DNA from: Brassica napus
Taxonomy: Eukaryota; Streptophyta; Magnoliopsida; Brassicales; Brassicaceae
Reading direction: 5' to 3'
DNA: 64,000 nt
Assembly: GCF_020379485.1 (NCBI RefSeq)
Contig: NC_063439.1
Coordinates: forward strand, 19,186,598 to 19,250,597
Both the position numbers and the translations under genes were made by a program. The stretch's first letter is position 1, and the number at the start of each line of letters is the position of its first letter. Positions 35,325 to 48,379 of the stretch are shown here, one piece after another. The notes under the pieces were generated by a model that saw only the letters and a list, made by a program, of their open reading frames with translations, was not told the origin of the DNA and did not search any database.

Positions 35325-36201
35325 AAACCTATAAAGGTAAATGTATGTTTCACTAGTTGTTGTTTGATTAGGTTAGGTTATTGTTACAGTATTTGGGTAA
35401 CCTTATCTTAGATATCAAAAGAACGAAAAACACACTTACACACGTTTTGGATTAGAATTGGAATGTAGTATCTTTCTAAAACTGTCAAAATTTATTTCTC
35501 ATGATTTGACATCAAAGACTTGAAATTTCAACTGCACGTGTTACTGTATTACCTCATTCCTAGAAAAGCATCTCTTTTAACTGTTGTTAACTTAATGGGA
35601 CATCAACTTCTCAGGACTTAGCACTAGGAGTCGTGTTGGACTTTTTTAGACATCAGTTTCAATTATCATATGATAGCCGCTTTGCCTGTGGAGTCTGTCT
35701 TATTATACAGTCACCAGTTTATGGTGGTTACTTTTCTTTTCACATATATTATTATGTCTCGTTTTCACCACATTTATCTTTTTCTTTCTGGAGTAAAAAC
35801 TATATCTTGGAGTTTAGCAGATAATAGTCCTGTCTCATTTTATATCCTTCTTGTTTCTTAATCTCCATCTCATGGAAGAATAGTACGATAAACTTGGATT
35901 TAGAAATGATTACTGTTTGATGTAATAATTAGGTCTTACCAGGTGTGGGAGTAGTCAAATCCTTGGGAAACTTGATGAGATAAAAACAACAGTAATACTA
36001 TTTTAAACTTGTTTATTTAAAAATCTGAAGCATATTCATAGGACTTCTTCCACTAGATAACATTTTTATATGTTGGATATGATATGTGATGTGAAACTAA
36101 AATTAATGTTTCTTCTTTAGATTGTGTGGATTAATTTCCACATTGTCTCCGTATTTTTCTTTATCCTTTATTCAAATAGTTAGTGATTATTTGTTAATTA
36201 G
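35325..36201. other. Spacer, no gene seen
   Basis: AT-rich. Two short overlapping frames near 35633-35861 have no recognised features. Confidence 0.4.
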
Positions 36202-36203
36202 TA

Positions 36204-36448
36204 TTCCTTCTGTTTCAAAATACATGAAGTTTTAGGATTGTGCATAGCTATTAAAAATTTTATTTTTTATTTTAAAAATATTATTAAAATATAAATTAAA
36301 ATTATTCAACAAATTACAAAACATACTACAAAATATAATTGGTTACACAGTTTTCGATAAAATTAAAAAATACATTAATATATAAAAATATCATCTATTT
36401 TGAAACATCAAACATTTTCCAAAACATAGTATTTAGAAACGGAGGGAA
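36204..36448. mobile_element. Stowaway-type (Tc1/mariner) MITE, 245 bp
   Basis: The left end is TTCCTTCTGTTTCAAAATAC and the right end GAAACGGAGGGAA, a diverged inverse of it (consensus CTCCCTCCGTTTC). TA dinucleotides flank both sides (36202-36203, 36449-36450). The core is AT-rich. Confidence 0.85.
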
Positions 36449-36449
36449 T

Positions 36450-39400
36450 AATGTATTTACTGCAAGAACGAAAGAATTTTACAAACAAAGAATTAGTTTA
36501 ACACAAGATGTGGGCATGTGGGTATGAAAGGCCTTGACGAGTTTGACTTTGACTTTAGCCTAACTTTCATGTGTCTGATGTTTACGTCTACTGCACAGAA
36601 AGAATTAGCGGCAACTATATATCCATATCCAATCTCTTCTCCTCGCATCCATTATTAAAAGCTTAATTAGATAAAGGCTTTCTTTATTATTAATATCACA
36701 AAGTTTGATTTGATTCATTGCTTCTGTTTGTTTCTTTTGTTGGTTAGTACAGATTTCACACTTGTCCATCATTAACACCACGTAGTCCCTGTTAATCGAA
36801 GACAATTAGTACACCTTTTTATTTGTCATATTTGTTTAGATCCTAGTTAGTTTTTCTTTTTCTTTTGCTTTGTGTTGTTGAGTCTTATATTTGCAATCGT
36901 AACTTTACAAATCTAATTACTTTTCTATTGTTTTGAGCTCAACAGCTTTAAAAAATATATGAAACATATTCATTTATAGCAAAAGGAAACTTGTTAGAAT
37001 GATAATATGACTCTTCATACATTCATCAATTAGTGGTGGTTTTTAATCCAAAAATGTTATTTTTATGTGTTTAATTAAATCTGATTAATTTGTACAGGGG
37101 ATGTGATCTTAGTCGAACGATTACCATTAAATTTATATGATCCCATTTGTTTAGGAGATATTAGTATCTCATGTATATTAATTGAAAATTATTTAAAAAA
37201 TTATAACATATATTTTGTACTAATTACAAAAGAGACTTAATGATGTGCCACTTAATTATGATGTCAATTTGGCTTACGTGGCATCATAAGAATCAATTGA
37301 ATAATTTGTAGGTCCAAAATTCAATTGGTATGAAACATTATATTAACCCAAAATATGAGAATCATGTATTATTTTCTTAAATAAAAACTACGGTATTATC
37401 TAATATGGTTAACATATATATGATAATTAATGATTATGAATAATAAAGATTTGATAACAATTTTTTTGTATACTTCCTCATTTTTTGTTTAATTTTATAT
37501 TATTAAAAGAAATTAAGCAATCACATTAACTATTTAATAAAAACATTATTTTTTCTTATATGTTATATTTAAATTTCTTTTTAACTATAAATTACAAAAA
37601 TGTAAAAAAATCCCATTTTGATTTTTTTTTTTATCAATGGCTTAATTGTTTTTGTTATAATAAGATACAAATTATCACAAAATCGTATTAATATGAATTT
37701 TTATTTAGTAGATATTCATATTAAATAATATATATATATATATGTATATCTATTTTTATATCATTTAATTAAACTATTTTTATAGATATTCATATTTTAT
37801 TTAGTGCAAATTATATATATGTATCATTTTCATATTAAAAATACATAAATATGCTAATTTTGAATTTTCACTGAATAATTATTGAGATTTTTTTATTTTA
37901 ATTTTGAAATTTGCATCTAAAATATCACATCGAAAATTTTAGGATTAATGGTTTAAATATTTTGTTACATCAGATATACAAATGTTAATAGAACCATATG
38001 AGTAGGAAGTTTCAATAATAAATATTTATATTAAAATATACTATATATTTATGTCAATATCATTAAAATTTAATTATATACCATATAAATAAAATAAAAT
38101 GATTATTTTGATATATTAACCATAAAAATATTGTAAATAAACAAGAGGTATATTTTGATTTATGTTATTACTCTAGTCTCCTATATATTAATTGAGAAAG
38201 AAATGATTGCTCTAGCAAGTGTGAGATTTTATTAATTAATATTGTTAGAAAATTTTATAAGAGATCGATACAACGAAGGTTTATTTAGAAGCTATTGAAA
38301 TCACCTAGCGAGAATATGGATTGCACAACAAAATTTCTTTCCTAACCCCAACCCCCTTTCTATTCATACAACACCGGCATAGCGTATATGGAAATATCGA
38401 TTAATAATCTGAAATGATAACGTCTTTTAAGTTCAGTCTGTTGTTTTCCTTAAATGGGACTAGAACATGTTTTAATGATGAACTAAATGAGCCACGTACA
38501 TAGTAAAATGTGTTTTGGTTTAAAAATGGTTGCATATCCAAAATCAATATGAACCATCATCATTTTCGTTTAAAATTTTGTTACAATAAAAATATAGGAT
38601 TAGGCTAAAAATCCAAATCCAAAAAACTGAAGCAAACCCGATCCAAAGAATAGTATTGAACTTTAACCAAAACTGGTTAGATATCTGAATGGGTTCAAAA
38701 TTTTGGTATCTAGAGAACCGGAACCGAATCGAAATATTTTGGGTATCCAAATATGTCCGAACCAGATTTATATACTTAAATACATTAATTATTTTTGAAT
38801 TTAATATGTAAAAGAATATATAAAATATATAAGATATTTTTAAGTTGTCCAAAATACTCGAAAATATATACAAATAATTATAAGTACATGTTTAAAATAC
38901 CTTAATGGTATTTAAAATACCTAAACTACTTAAATATCTATTGATTTTCTATCCAAATATTTAACTAAACTAATTTTTATTTTAAGTTTAAGTATTTTGG
39001 CATACATTATTCAAATTTATATGTTATATATTATTTTTATATTTTGAAAAATTAAAAGTATATATGAACTTTAATTTTTGAAAAAATAAATAAATAGATT
39101 ATCTGAACCAAAACCTGAACCAAATCTGCAAAAATCCAAACAGAACTAAACCGCAAAGACCCGAACCCAATGATATTTGAATGCCCACTTCTAATCAAAT
39201 GTAAAAAATGTTATTGATAATAAAATGTATATTGTTTATATATTTTAAATACAAATATATTTCAAAAAATGTTATCATCTAGTATTACTATTGGAATACG
39301 ATCACTTTTCGTAATTTTGTTTTTTTTTCTTAAGCAATCCAATTGTATAATTACTGTATTGTTTTATATCTCAATCTAGTAAAAATCAAGTTTTTTTTGC

Positions 39401-39600
39401 CAATAGAACAGTAAACTACTTTATAAAATTAGTCAATCCGTCCACGATGATCTAAATGAATTTAAATTCAATTCAGTGTATGTTTAATATACTTTCGGAT
39501 CACTAAACAGTAAACACTCACATTAACTTTCCAAATTTCGATTTGTTTTAGTGCATTAATATAATAAATGTAAACAGTAACTCGATACTATAACATAAAT
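36450..39600. other. AT-rich repeat-derived spacer with Helitron-like 5' ends
   Basis: No gene seen. Two starts resemble Brassicaceae Helitron 5' ends: TCTCATGTATATTAATTG at about 37167 and TCTCCTATATATTAATTGAG at about 38178. I found no matching 3' hairpin-CTAG ends. The block at about 37850-38045 recurs in inverse orientation at 61660-61870. A separate block (about 38560-39200) with CCGAACC/GGTATCC motifs looks like another old repeat. Confidence 0.45.
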
Positions 39601-39612
39601 GATTATATCTTA

Positions 39613-40624
39613 GAGCATCTCCAATGTATTCTCCCATTTTTTACTCCAAAATGGTGCAACACCAAAATGGAGTAAGGTTTTACTCCAATGTATTACTCCA
39701 TTTTCTACTCCAAAAATAATATTTCTTAAATGATTTCATTTTTATTTTATTAATAATTGCAAATAAAATCTTATCTTATAAAAATTTACCAATTAACCCC
39801 AACTATTTTATGTTTACGATAAATAATTAAAATATAAATTATTTGAATTAAATATTTATTATTAAAAAGTACAAGAAATCATTAAAAAAGATAACATATA
39901 TGTGGATTCAAGAATGAGCATTAAAATATTTTTTCCACAAATGATCAACTAATGCATTTCGTAAAGAAAAATGAGTTTCTTTATCTTTGATATTCCTAAA
40001 TCGAGCAAGAAATTTGTGAAATCGGACATTTTCATCTTCTGCAATTTCGATACCCGGAGGTGGAGTTTCTCTTCCAAGTTCAATTGGTGCATCGAGTTCA
40101 CGCTCATCCATACAAGATCCAAATGTTCGTACATATATTCAAGCTCAACAAATACAAATAATATCAAAGCGAAATGTTGAATCACAAGATCAACAAGCTC
40201 TTTTTCAGACTTCTCCGTTTGGGCAATATTTCACCGACCTTAGTGGATCCGGAATAGATTTTTCAGATTATTAAATTACTTATTTTATATTATTTTTATT
40301 TTTATTTTAATTATTTATGTTTTCTGTTATTTTATGTATTTATTTAAAATTATTAAATAACCCTTTGTAGAATATACTATTTTCATGTTATTGTATCATT
40401 TTAAATATTACTTAAGTAAGAAATAAAAACATTAAAGATTCAAAGGACTATTTTATAAATAAAAAAAGTTCAACTCTAAAATGAAGTAATGTGTAAGATT
40501 ACTCCATAAATAGAGTAATCCTAGCCATTACTCCATTTTGGAGTTGAAAATGGAGTGGGGTTAGAGAAGATTTTATTCCATAATGATGTTTGGAGTTGAA
40601 AATGGAGTAGGGTTGGAGATGCTC
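39613..40624. mobile_element. PIF/Harbinger deletion derivative, 1012 bp
   Basis: The termini are GAGCATCTCCAATGT and its inverse TTGGAGATGCTC, flanked by TTA on both sides (39610-39612, 40625-40627), as in Tourist/PIF elements. Sub-terminal ACTCCATTTT / AAAATGGAGT repeats are inverted. Inside, the minus frame at 40111-39908 has RFHKFLARFRNIKDKETHFS, like the C-terminus of PIF transposases. The plus frame to 40275 ends FGQYFTDLSGSGIDFSDY. So two gene ends survive from an autonomous ancestor. Confidence 0.88.
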
Positions 40625-40627
40625 TTA

Positions 40628-43080
40628 AACTTTAATGAAATTATGAAAAGATATACTGATTGATTGTTAATGAGGAAATTGGAAAAACTAAGAAAGAACA
40701 AAGATCTCTTGATCACGCGTGTGGGCATGTGCGTGCGTAAGCGTAAGCAATAATAGATCATTCCAAACTCCTCAGTGACTATTCTACCCTTCAAATAATA
40801 ATATTCAGTCTATATTTTTAAATTAATATAGAAACAATTATTTGATTTTTAAAACCTTGGAGAAATCTGAAGCAAAGTTGAGGAGAGCACCCACACACTC
40901 TTCTTATTCATTGGGGGCTGCATGCCTACTGCTATGCTCTCTTCTTTTTTAACTCATCTGATGAATTCCTTAGTAAGCTTTTAAATCAATGACAGTTAAA
41001 ACAATAATAACTATAATAAATCAAATTTTAAAGCAAACAAGAGCGAAGTATCGATTATTTTAAGAGAGAAGAGTGGGTCCAAAGCCAAGAAATGAATTGA
41101 ACTCTCAATCTTTTGGGCAGTCTTTGAGTTTGTGTGGATCTCAATTTTAAAAGGAAAGCCACTGACTGCTACTTGAGGGGGGCTGTATGAGAAAGATTGA
41201 TCAATGTTAAAGTTTTCTTCATACATACTTAAATCCCTTATCTTACATTTAAATTAAAATCATGATTTCAGAGCTATAAATATCCAAAGTTAATAGAAAT
41301 GTAAGTTTGCAAAAAAGGTTGTTTGTCAACAGATTATTTTTGTATCGGAATTAAATACTTCTATTATATAATAACGGAGAATTTATTAAAATTCATAAAT
41401 ACAAAATAAAAAGAAATACTAGTAGAGGGGTAATAATGCGAGGGCATTGGGTACATACAAAGGTACAAGAAACTCAAATTGAGGCAAAGGAAGAGAGAAA
41501 CGTGGGTCCCATATCCTATGGTTGACGACCAAACCCATTTACATGTCCGCCACGTGGATGATTGCGAATGCATGATCTCAGCATGAAGTGTCATGATAAC
41601 TCCTCCTCGACCTCGAAAAATCCTCCCAATGTTTTTCTTTTCAGTACTATTACAAAGACATTAGTGAAATATTAGCAACTGTTTTGGTTTGTAGCTAACT
41701 TTCTATTTGGCGTAAACTGTGAGCTACATTAATAAATTAGAAAACTGACCGTCAAAACTTTAAACATAGAGATAAGTCCATAAACTGTGAACAGTATGAT
41801 TCATTTTTGTTGGTTGGTGTTTAAGTGCATCATTTGTTATTTAGTATGGACTTAGCATATTAGATGAACTGTGACATCAAATTATGCACACAAGTATTAG
41901 CGCAATCGTTAGTATACTGTTTTCAATGACGTCGACTTTTTTTGTATAGTTATGTGTTACATGCCAAAGTAAAACACGAAAACGATATACTCAACCAAAA
42001 TTTGGAGGGGAAGTATACACAGTATAATTTTTGTTTTACTTAATTTAATTTGATTGTATAGGTTTTTTCTCAAAAGAAATGTAATTCAACGTAAAACCCT
42101 TAGATAAGAATATACAGACAGAAATGAGAAGTGGATAAGAATCTTCGTCTTAGTGGCGGAGAAGAAGAAAGCGGATAACTCTTTTGCTTGGAAGAATCCT
42201 TATCCTGCACACCTCTCGTTTCCGCCCGCCTCTTTCTTTTCCTTTTTTTAGTCATTGAAATGTTATTAATGAAAGAATTTCACAAGTGTAAATCTTTTGC
42301 TCAATCGCATTTTCCATATTGAAAATATTCAGATATCTAAACCCGTTACAACTTACAAGGCTCTGCTGCGTTATGGAATTGTTATTTTCTGTTTCTAACT
42401 TATGTATCCAGTATCTATGTGTTGTTACTTGGTTGCATACTTGCATATCAACAAAGAGAGAGTTATATTGTTGTAAGACAATTTCTAGTGAATCATTCTT
42501 TTTTTTTTTCAAAATAAATCAATTATATAAAGGCGTTAAACAAAAAATAAATAAATTATACTATTAATTTAGTAAATTTGTTTTTACTCTATTACAAAGT
42601 AAAAAATAAAGTAAAACTGAAGTATTTTTACTCCAAATTCTATTTTAAAGTAAAAATAGAGTGTTGTAAATGCTCAAATTAATTCAAAAATTCCTCAGCC
42701 TACTCATCTATAGTACCCTTATTAACTATGGAAATTAAACACGAAGTTTTGTTTTAGGAATAACATTTTTTTTTAAAATCAAAAGTAGAAAAAAAACTTT
42801 TAAGAAGAAAAAAACAGCAGCCAACATTGTAAGATCCACTTAAGGCGACGATTTCTCGGAAAATAAAGCTTTCAAATGCCCCTTTGACATCGATTACTCC
42901 TCTCTTCTTTAGTTCCACTGCACTTGCTTCCATCTTTACCACGTACCATCATTTTCTTTGTTGTTCTTTTATCATTTCTTTTTTTATTACGTATCTTTAA
43001 GAAAAAAAAAACTGAAGGTGTTGTGTGTGCAAGTGGATTAAAGACGACATATATATATATATATATATATATAAAATACG
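40628..43080. other. Upstream spacer of XND1, no gene seen
   Basis: AT-rich DNA with a G-box palindrome CCACGTGG near 41550 and a Harbinger-like ACTCCAAATT block near 42580-42670 without clear ends. Short frames here have no recognised features. Confidence 0.4.
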
Positions 43081-43120
43081 ACTTCCTAATTCCACCTTTT
43101 TGTATCTCCTATATATACCT
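43049..43120 (+). promoter_or_regulatory. (TA)n tract and probable TATA box of XND1
   Basis: A (TA)n run at about 43049-43072 is followed by CTATATATACC near 43109-43119, roughly 150 bp before the start codon. The second is the better TATA candidate. Confidence 0.5.
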
Positions 43121-43266
43121 CAATTTCTTTCACACACTTCCTCTGGTTCCACATCATCTTCTCTACATACCTATTCTCTTCATATTCTCTTCATATATGT
43201 ACACACACGCAACCACATATATGTTTATGTACATGTGAAGTAGTACTGAGATCAACATCGTTATCA

Positions 43267-44668
43267 ATGAATTTACCACCTGGATTCAGGTTTTTCCCAA
43301 CGGACGAAGAACTCGTCGTCCACTTTCTCCAGCGCAAAGCCTCACTCTTGCCTTGTCATCCTGACGTCATCCCCGACCTCGATCTTTACCTTTACGATCC
43401 TTGGGACCTTCCCGGTATATACACTCACACATCTCTCTCCATATATCATATATGTATCGTGCATACGTTCATAATTGACTCTATGTAACATGCATGTAAG
43501 TATACGTATAGTTTGACATAAATAAGTGTGGTGATCCAAATTACAGGACATAGATTGATTGTTGTCACCAACTTAAGAAACCAATCTGTCTTTTTTTAGC
43601 AGTATACTTTTGTTGGGTTGCTCTTTTTGAGGATTGTTGTTGTTACCAAATCTTACCATACACACAAATACTAATAGTACCAATTTCTACCTAATAAATT
43701 TCCTTTTTATTCTCTTGGAAGGAATCTATTATCTGGTGAGCCATCATTGATATTGCTTTCTTCATAGTCACATACATGTGCGCCGATATCAATCATTCGA
43801 TCTCATGATACACATCATTTACAAATATTACACACACACCAAGTCATGTACGTAGATATATATAAAAACAAATACCCATGACATTTTATCTTACACTAAA
43901 TTATACTATTATATCCAACAAAACTTGTGGATCAAAATTCAGACTAATCTGAGTTAGTGTTAAAATCGCAACGAACCATAATAGTTATTTACGCAGATAT
44001 ACGGTAGAATAGATAACCATGCATAGTTTCTTACCATACCACAATATAATTAAGACTTTAGATAGTACAAAAAGATTCAGATATTTGGTCTAAAGTGTTT
44101 CTGAGTTCAAAATTATATGGTGTTGAAGTCATCAACGCTAATTTGTTCACGTATAATTATAGGTAAAGCTTTGGGAGAAGGGAGGCAATGGTACTTCTAT
44201 AGTAGAAAGACGCAACAAAGAGTGACAAGCAATGGGTATTGGGGATCAATGGAAATAGACGAGCCAATCTTCACAAGCTCCACACACAAGAAAGTTGGCA
44301 TCAAAAAGTATTTTACTTTCTATCTTGGAAATTCTAAAACTAACTGGATCATGCAAGAATATTCCCTCCCAGATTCTTCTTCTTCCTCTAAGAGATCTTC
44401 TAAGAGATCAGGCCGTGGTTCTACTAGTTCTAGTCACAAAACCGTAAGTGCCCTTTTGTTTCATAAACCTAAAGTTATCAAACCTAAATTAATAATTGAC
44501 CTCCAGCGTGGCATGGTTCTTTGTGTGCAGGATTATAGCAAGTGGGTGATATGCAGAGTGTATGAACAAAATTGCAGTGAGGAAGAGGATGATGATGGGA
44601 CAGAACTCTCATGTTTGGATGAAGTGTTTTTGTCTTTAGATGATCTTGACGAAGTAAGCTTACCGTGA
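43267..44668 (+). CDS. XND1: NAC transcription factor XND1 (NAC104)
   Basis: Three exons (43267-43414, 44163-44443, 44531-44668) give 188 residues. It starts [20 protein letters not shown], the NAC subdomain A. Subdomain B/C follow with [18 protein letters not shown] and WYFYSRK, subdomain D with NGYWGSM..IFTS and KKYFTFYLG, and subdomain E with KWVICRVYE. The domain is shortened compared with typical NACs, as in Arabidopsis XND1 (At5g64530). The short acidic C-terminus contains ELSCLDEVF and LDDLDEV; XND1 is reported to bind the retinoblastoma-related protein through an LxCxE-type motif, which LSCLDE resembles. XND1 is a negative regulator of xylem vessel differentiation. Intron 1 is long (748 bp). 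Confidence 0.95.
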
Positions 44669-46225
44669 TAAAGACAAAAGCACCCAAAAAGAAAAGGTTT
44701 AGTGGGTAATTATTTATAAAACATTTCTGTACCAAGAAGAAAATGGAAAAGGAGAATGAGAATGACATCATTCTTACAAGTTATATGTTGTACGATTAGC
44801 AATCCCCAATTTGCAAGCAAGAAGCAAAAAACAAAGGAAGAAGTTATAGTCTTGTTGTATTTTATTATATTTTTCTAATTCAATATATCTTTTTAATACT
44901 AAATTGGCTATGCTGTCTTATATGTGGTAGAAATGTGCAAATAGTATATGTGCAAAAAATATATTGCAAAGAAAAGAATTTTTAATATATGTTAAATTAC
45001 CTTCATCAGTCAGTTTTAAAGCTATACAATTTTAAACCTAAAAATATGTGTATATATGCACTGAATTGAATTGATAATTCTCCATACCAAAACAACAAAA
45101 TTAATTCATGATTTTTTTCCTATCAAGATCATAAACCAACGAAACAATATGGTAAATAATAGATTTATTCTCAATTCAATCATAACCATAAAATTATTGA
45201 TTAGTGTAGGTTTCCCAATAAAACTATATATATATATATATATATATATACCTCGTCTTTTTGCCTAAATATACCTAAGGTTAGGAGGAAAATCACATAT
45301 ACCAGCCTGGGATGAATTTGCAGCCTACTTAGCATCCGTTGAACAATATTAACTTAAATATATTTTTCTTGGTAGAAACGGATTAGAGTTTTGACTAACA
45401 AGGTCCAAAACACTAACGTTTTTGTATAGGAAATGTAATGATTATGTTACCACTGGATGCATGCAAATTAGGCTTACAAAAATAAGACCCTCATGTTGGC
45501 GAATAATCATGGGGAAAGGCTAATAGTGTGTTTAAAAAGTTATAGAGACCAAACTGACTTTTCTTTTGAGCACATAGTATTAAAATACTTTTTTCTGATG
45601 AGTCAGTGCTAAGTTTTTAAAGACAACAAAAAGGCTTACAATTTAAAATATACAGAATTTATATATTAAAAGCAAATTCTGTTGAAGTACATAATTTCTC
45701 AAGTGTGACATCTACATGGTATGTACGTGTGGCCTAAACCTGATCCGGTCGGGTAGTAGGATTGGTGTTTTGTTGATTATTTATGAGTTTGGCAATCGAG
45801 AGCCTTTATCTCCAAGTTATAGCCTCTCTCTCTCTATAGATCTTTGATGGGGTTTAGTAGTTGTTTTGTGTTGCCGAGCCAAGCAACGTTGTCTTTCTAC
45901 GTCTATTTATATATTTTCCTATTTTATTTTAATGGGTGCTTGCTTAACAAGCACTGACTCATGCATGATGCAAGCACCTTGCGCACATAAAATAAATGAT
46001 AAATGCAATAAAAACTAGAAAAGGAAAGATTTTACGTTGAAAGAGGGTGATGGGATTTAAATCATTGTATAGTTTGGCTGTGGTGAGGTTCATGGTTTTG
46101 TTGTTTCTGGAATAACAATTTCATAACTATAAAACTGAATAACTTCAGTGAAAAAAATGTTAATCTAATATATCAACATATGGGTTTCTAAGTTCTAACC
46201 AATAAATGAATGAACATATGATGGT
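44669..46225. other. Spacer, no gene seen
   Basis: 3' flank of XND1, then AT-rich DNA with a (TA)n run at about 45224-45250. No credible gene. Confidence 0.4.
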
Positions 46226-46320
46226 GGTTCTATGTGACTCGAGCACAACTACTTACAGAGAATCTAATATATCAACGTACGAGTTCTACATAAATAGTTG
46301 TGCTCGAGTCACCTAGAACT
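46226..46320. other. Near-perfect ~30-bp hairpin
   Basis: Arm 46226-46254 pairs with 46292-46320 around a 37-nt loop. An 18-nt core, GTGACTCGAGCACAACTA, is perfectly matched and only about three mismatches occur over ~29 bp. The loop and the upstream flank share a TCTAATATATCAAC direct repeat. It could be a small-RNA precursor or a tiny inverted-repeat element. Confidence 0.5.
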
Positions 46321-46613
46321 AAAATCAAAACCAGGGTTTAATTGGTTCTGCTTTGAATTCATCTATGGGATAAAACAGTAGAAGATGGCATTTGATTAGA
46401 AAGAGTGTATATATCTGTATTTTATTCCGTTGACTTTTTTTCTCTATCTTTCTTTGAATTTGTATCAAAATGATCTTTAGTTCTTTGATGAAATTTTGAA
46501 AATGTTTAATGGATGGGAAAAGAGTTCATATGAACAGAATGTTACCTGCAGTTTAGGTTGAGGAAGTGAAAACCATGTTCACAGGCAAAGAAGTGGTCGA
46601 GTTCAGTATGGAC

Positions 46614-48379
46614 CTAATGGGTGGTGTCATCACACCCTTCTGCGTCATCCGAGCAAAGCTGAGTGAATACTGGCAGTCTCTTTCTATATATGTAATGCTG
46701 GAAAGCGTCATCCGGGAGAACTCTGTCCTGTGATCTCATAAAATCAGTTTGAGCTTGTGTGAATCTTGGGAGTCCATCATCAGAAGGTGACCAGTCTTTC
46801 TCTGTCGTCACAGTTTCAAGTCCAAGTCCAAGTCCAAGTCCAGCAGAAGGTGAATAGTCTGGTTTGTGCGTTGATGTTTTGAGCTCAGCAGCAGCCATCG
46901 CGACAAGCTCATCCGAAGGTGACAACAAGCCTTGTTTCTGTGTCATTGTTTCAAGCTCACCAGAAGGTGACGACAAGTCTTGTTTTTGTGTCACTGTTTC
47001 GAGTCCTCCATCAACAGAAAGTGAAGAGTCTAGTCTTGAGTCATGGGTGGTATTACCGGTGCTGAGATTGGCTGAAGAGGTAGTAGATATGGGAGTGTGA
47101 ACAGGTGGCTTGCTGGTGTTTGTAGCGAGAGGTTTTGTGGGAAGTAGTGAGATGATTCTGGGGTCATAACCCATTTGGTAGCCAATGGGTCTAGGAGACC
47201 TGAATGGGTGATGTGTGGGATAGAGGTCATGAACTTGTAGTGATCTCGGATAAGCGTAGCTCGGAGGCTGGTATAAATGACTATTGCTCGGACGCAGCTG
47301 CTGGTGCGGAGGCGGATTCTGCATAGTGATATCACGTAAAGCGTCAAATTGTTGTCTCAGTTTACGTTTCTGAAACAGAAAATTGGGTTGAGATTAACTT
47401 ACAACCCATTGAATGAGTGGACCATGGTCAAATGGAAGTTGCCGGACTGGGAAGGGAGAAGCTAGTCCTTGTGAAGGTCTCGGTGTGAAGGTGAATGGTT
47501 CGGCAGTGGGATTCAGATTTGAAGAACTAGTAGCCTGTGAGAACAAAAGTTAAACCAAATGAAGACCGTTTTAAGATTCTTGAGAGACCTGTGTAATGAA
47601 GCCAAACCTTTGGTGTCTCTAGTTTAGTACAAGGACTATTTGCCAAGATCTTCACTTTCCCACCTGAAGAAGTCTGAGACCGAGTGGTATCCTCCTGCAA
47701 AATAACCATAAAACTCGTAGGGCAAACACTTCAACGCGTAAACATGAACCTAATTTGGTATGATACATAAACGTTACTTCTCTGTAGCAAGTAAAACACT
47801 GAACTATTATGTACTTGTAACCAATGTTCAACAACAAAAGACATTTTCAACTTGATGCGGCTTTAGCTTTGGCTTTCTTGAAGTTTCTAACACTCCTCAA
47901 AAGACATCAAATCACTAACGTCTAGCAACTCTAGTATCAGAGACGAAGTAATGGAGACAGTAAAGAACAAAGGATGTTACCTCGTTTCCTCCTGATAGGC
48001 TCCTAGGGCTGCTATTCTTATGTTGACTCCGGACGAGTGAAGAACGTGGAGACCGTCCAAGAGAGCTCAATCTAGAAGGCGAATCTGAAACTTTCTTTTC
48101 GGAGGCTGATGTGACCAGAACACCGTCCATCAAGACTCCCTCATCCGAGCATGAAACCGGAAAGCGCTGCTTACCAGGGACTGGATCAGACTTTGAGTAC
48201 TTCTTGAGGAGAGACTTGGCACTGCTAACGCTATAGTTCCCCCTCTTAGGAGTCACGGGACTCAAAAGAGATGACATTTTGTGTTGAAAACGTCTCTGCC
48301 GGATCATATCCATCGGCCACGTCTGGTTGCTTTGGGGACTCTGCTCGTTGTACACAAATGACTCATCTTTCTCCATCAT
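46614..48379 (-). CDS. Uncharacterised plant protein, 457 residues
   Basis: Four exons on minus (48379-47981, 47694-47608, 47534-47403, 47369-46614) join in one frame. The N-terminal part is basic and serine-rich, with RRRFQHKMSSLL-like and SRLSSLGRSPRSSLVRS segments. The middle is proline/glutamine-rich. Imperfect repeats ETVTQKQDLSSPSGE / ETMTQKQGLLSPSDE and a GLGLGLGLE run follow. The C-terminus FQHYIYRKRLPVFTQLCSDD looks conserved. No known domain is recognised and most of it is probably disordered. The start is the first of two adjacent Met codons, just after an acceptor (ACTAG); a 5'UTR intron to about 48500-48900 is likely. It sits between XND1 and the loricrin-like gene. Confidence 0.8.

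Noticed and set aside
40870..40960. Possible miR156/157-type hairpin (GAGGAGAGCA ... TGCTCTCTTC)
   Set aside because: Only about 10 bp pair, and the sequence does not match mature miR156/157.
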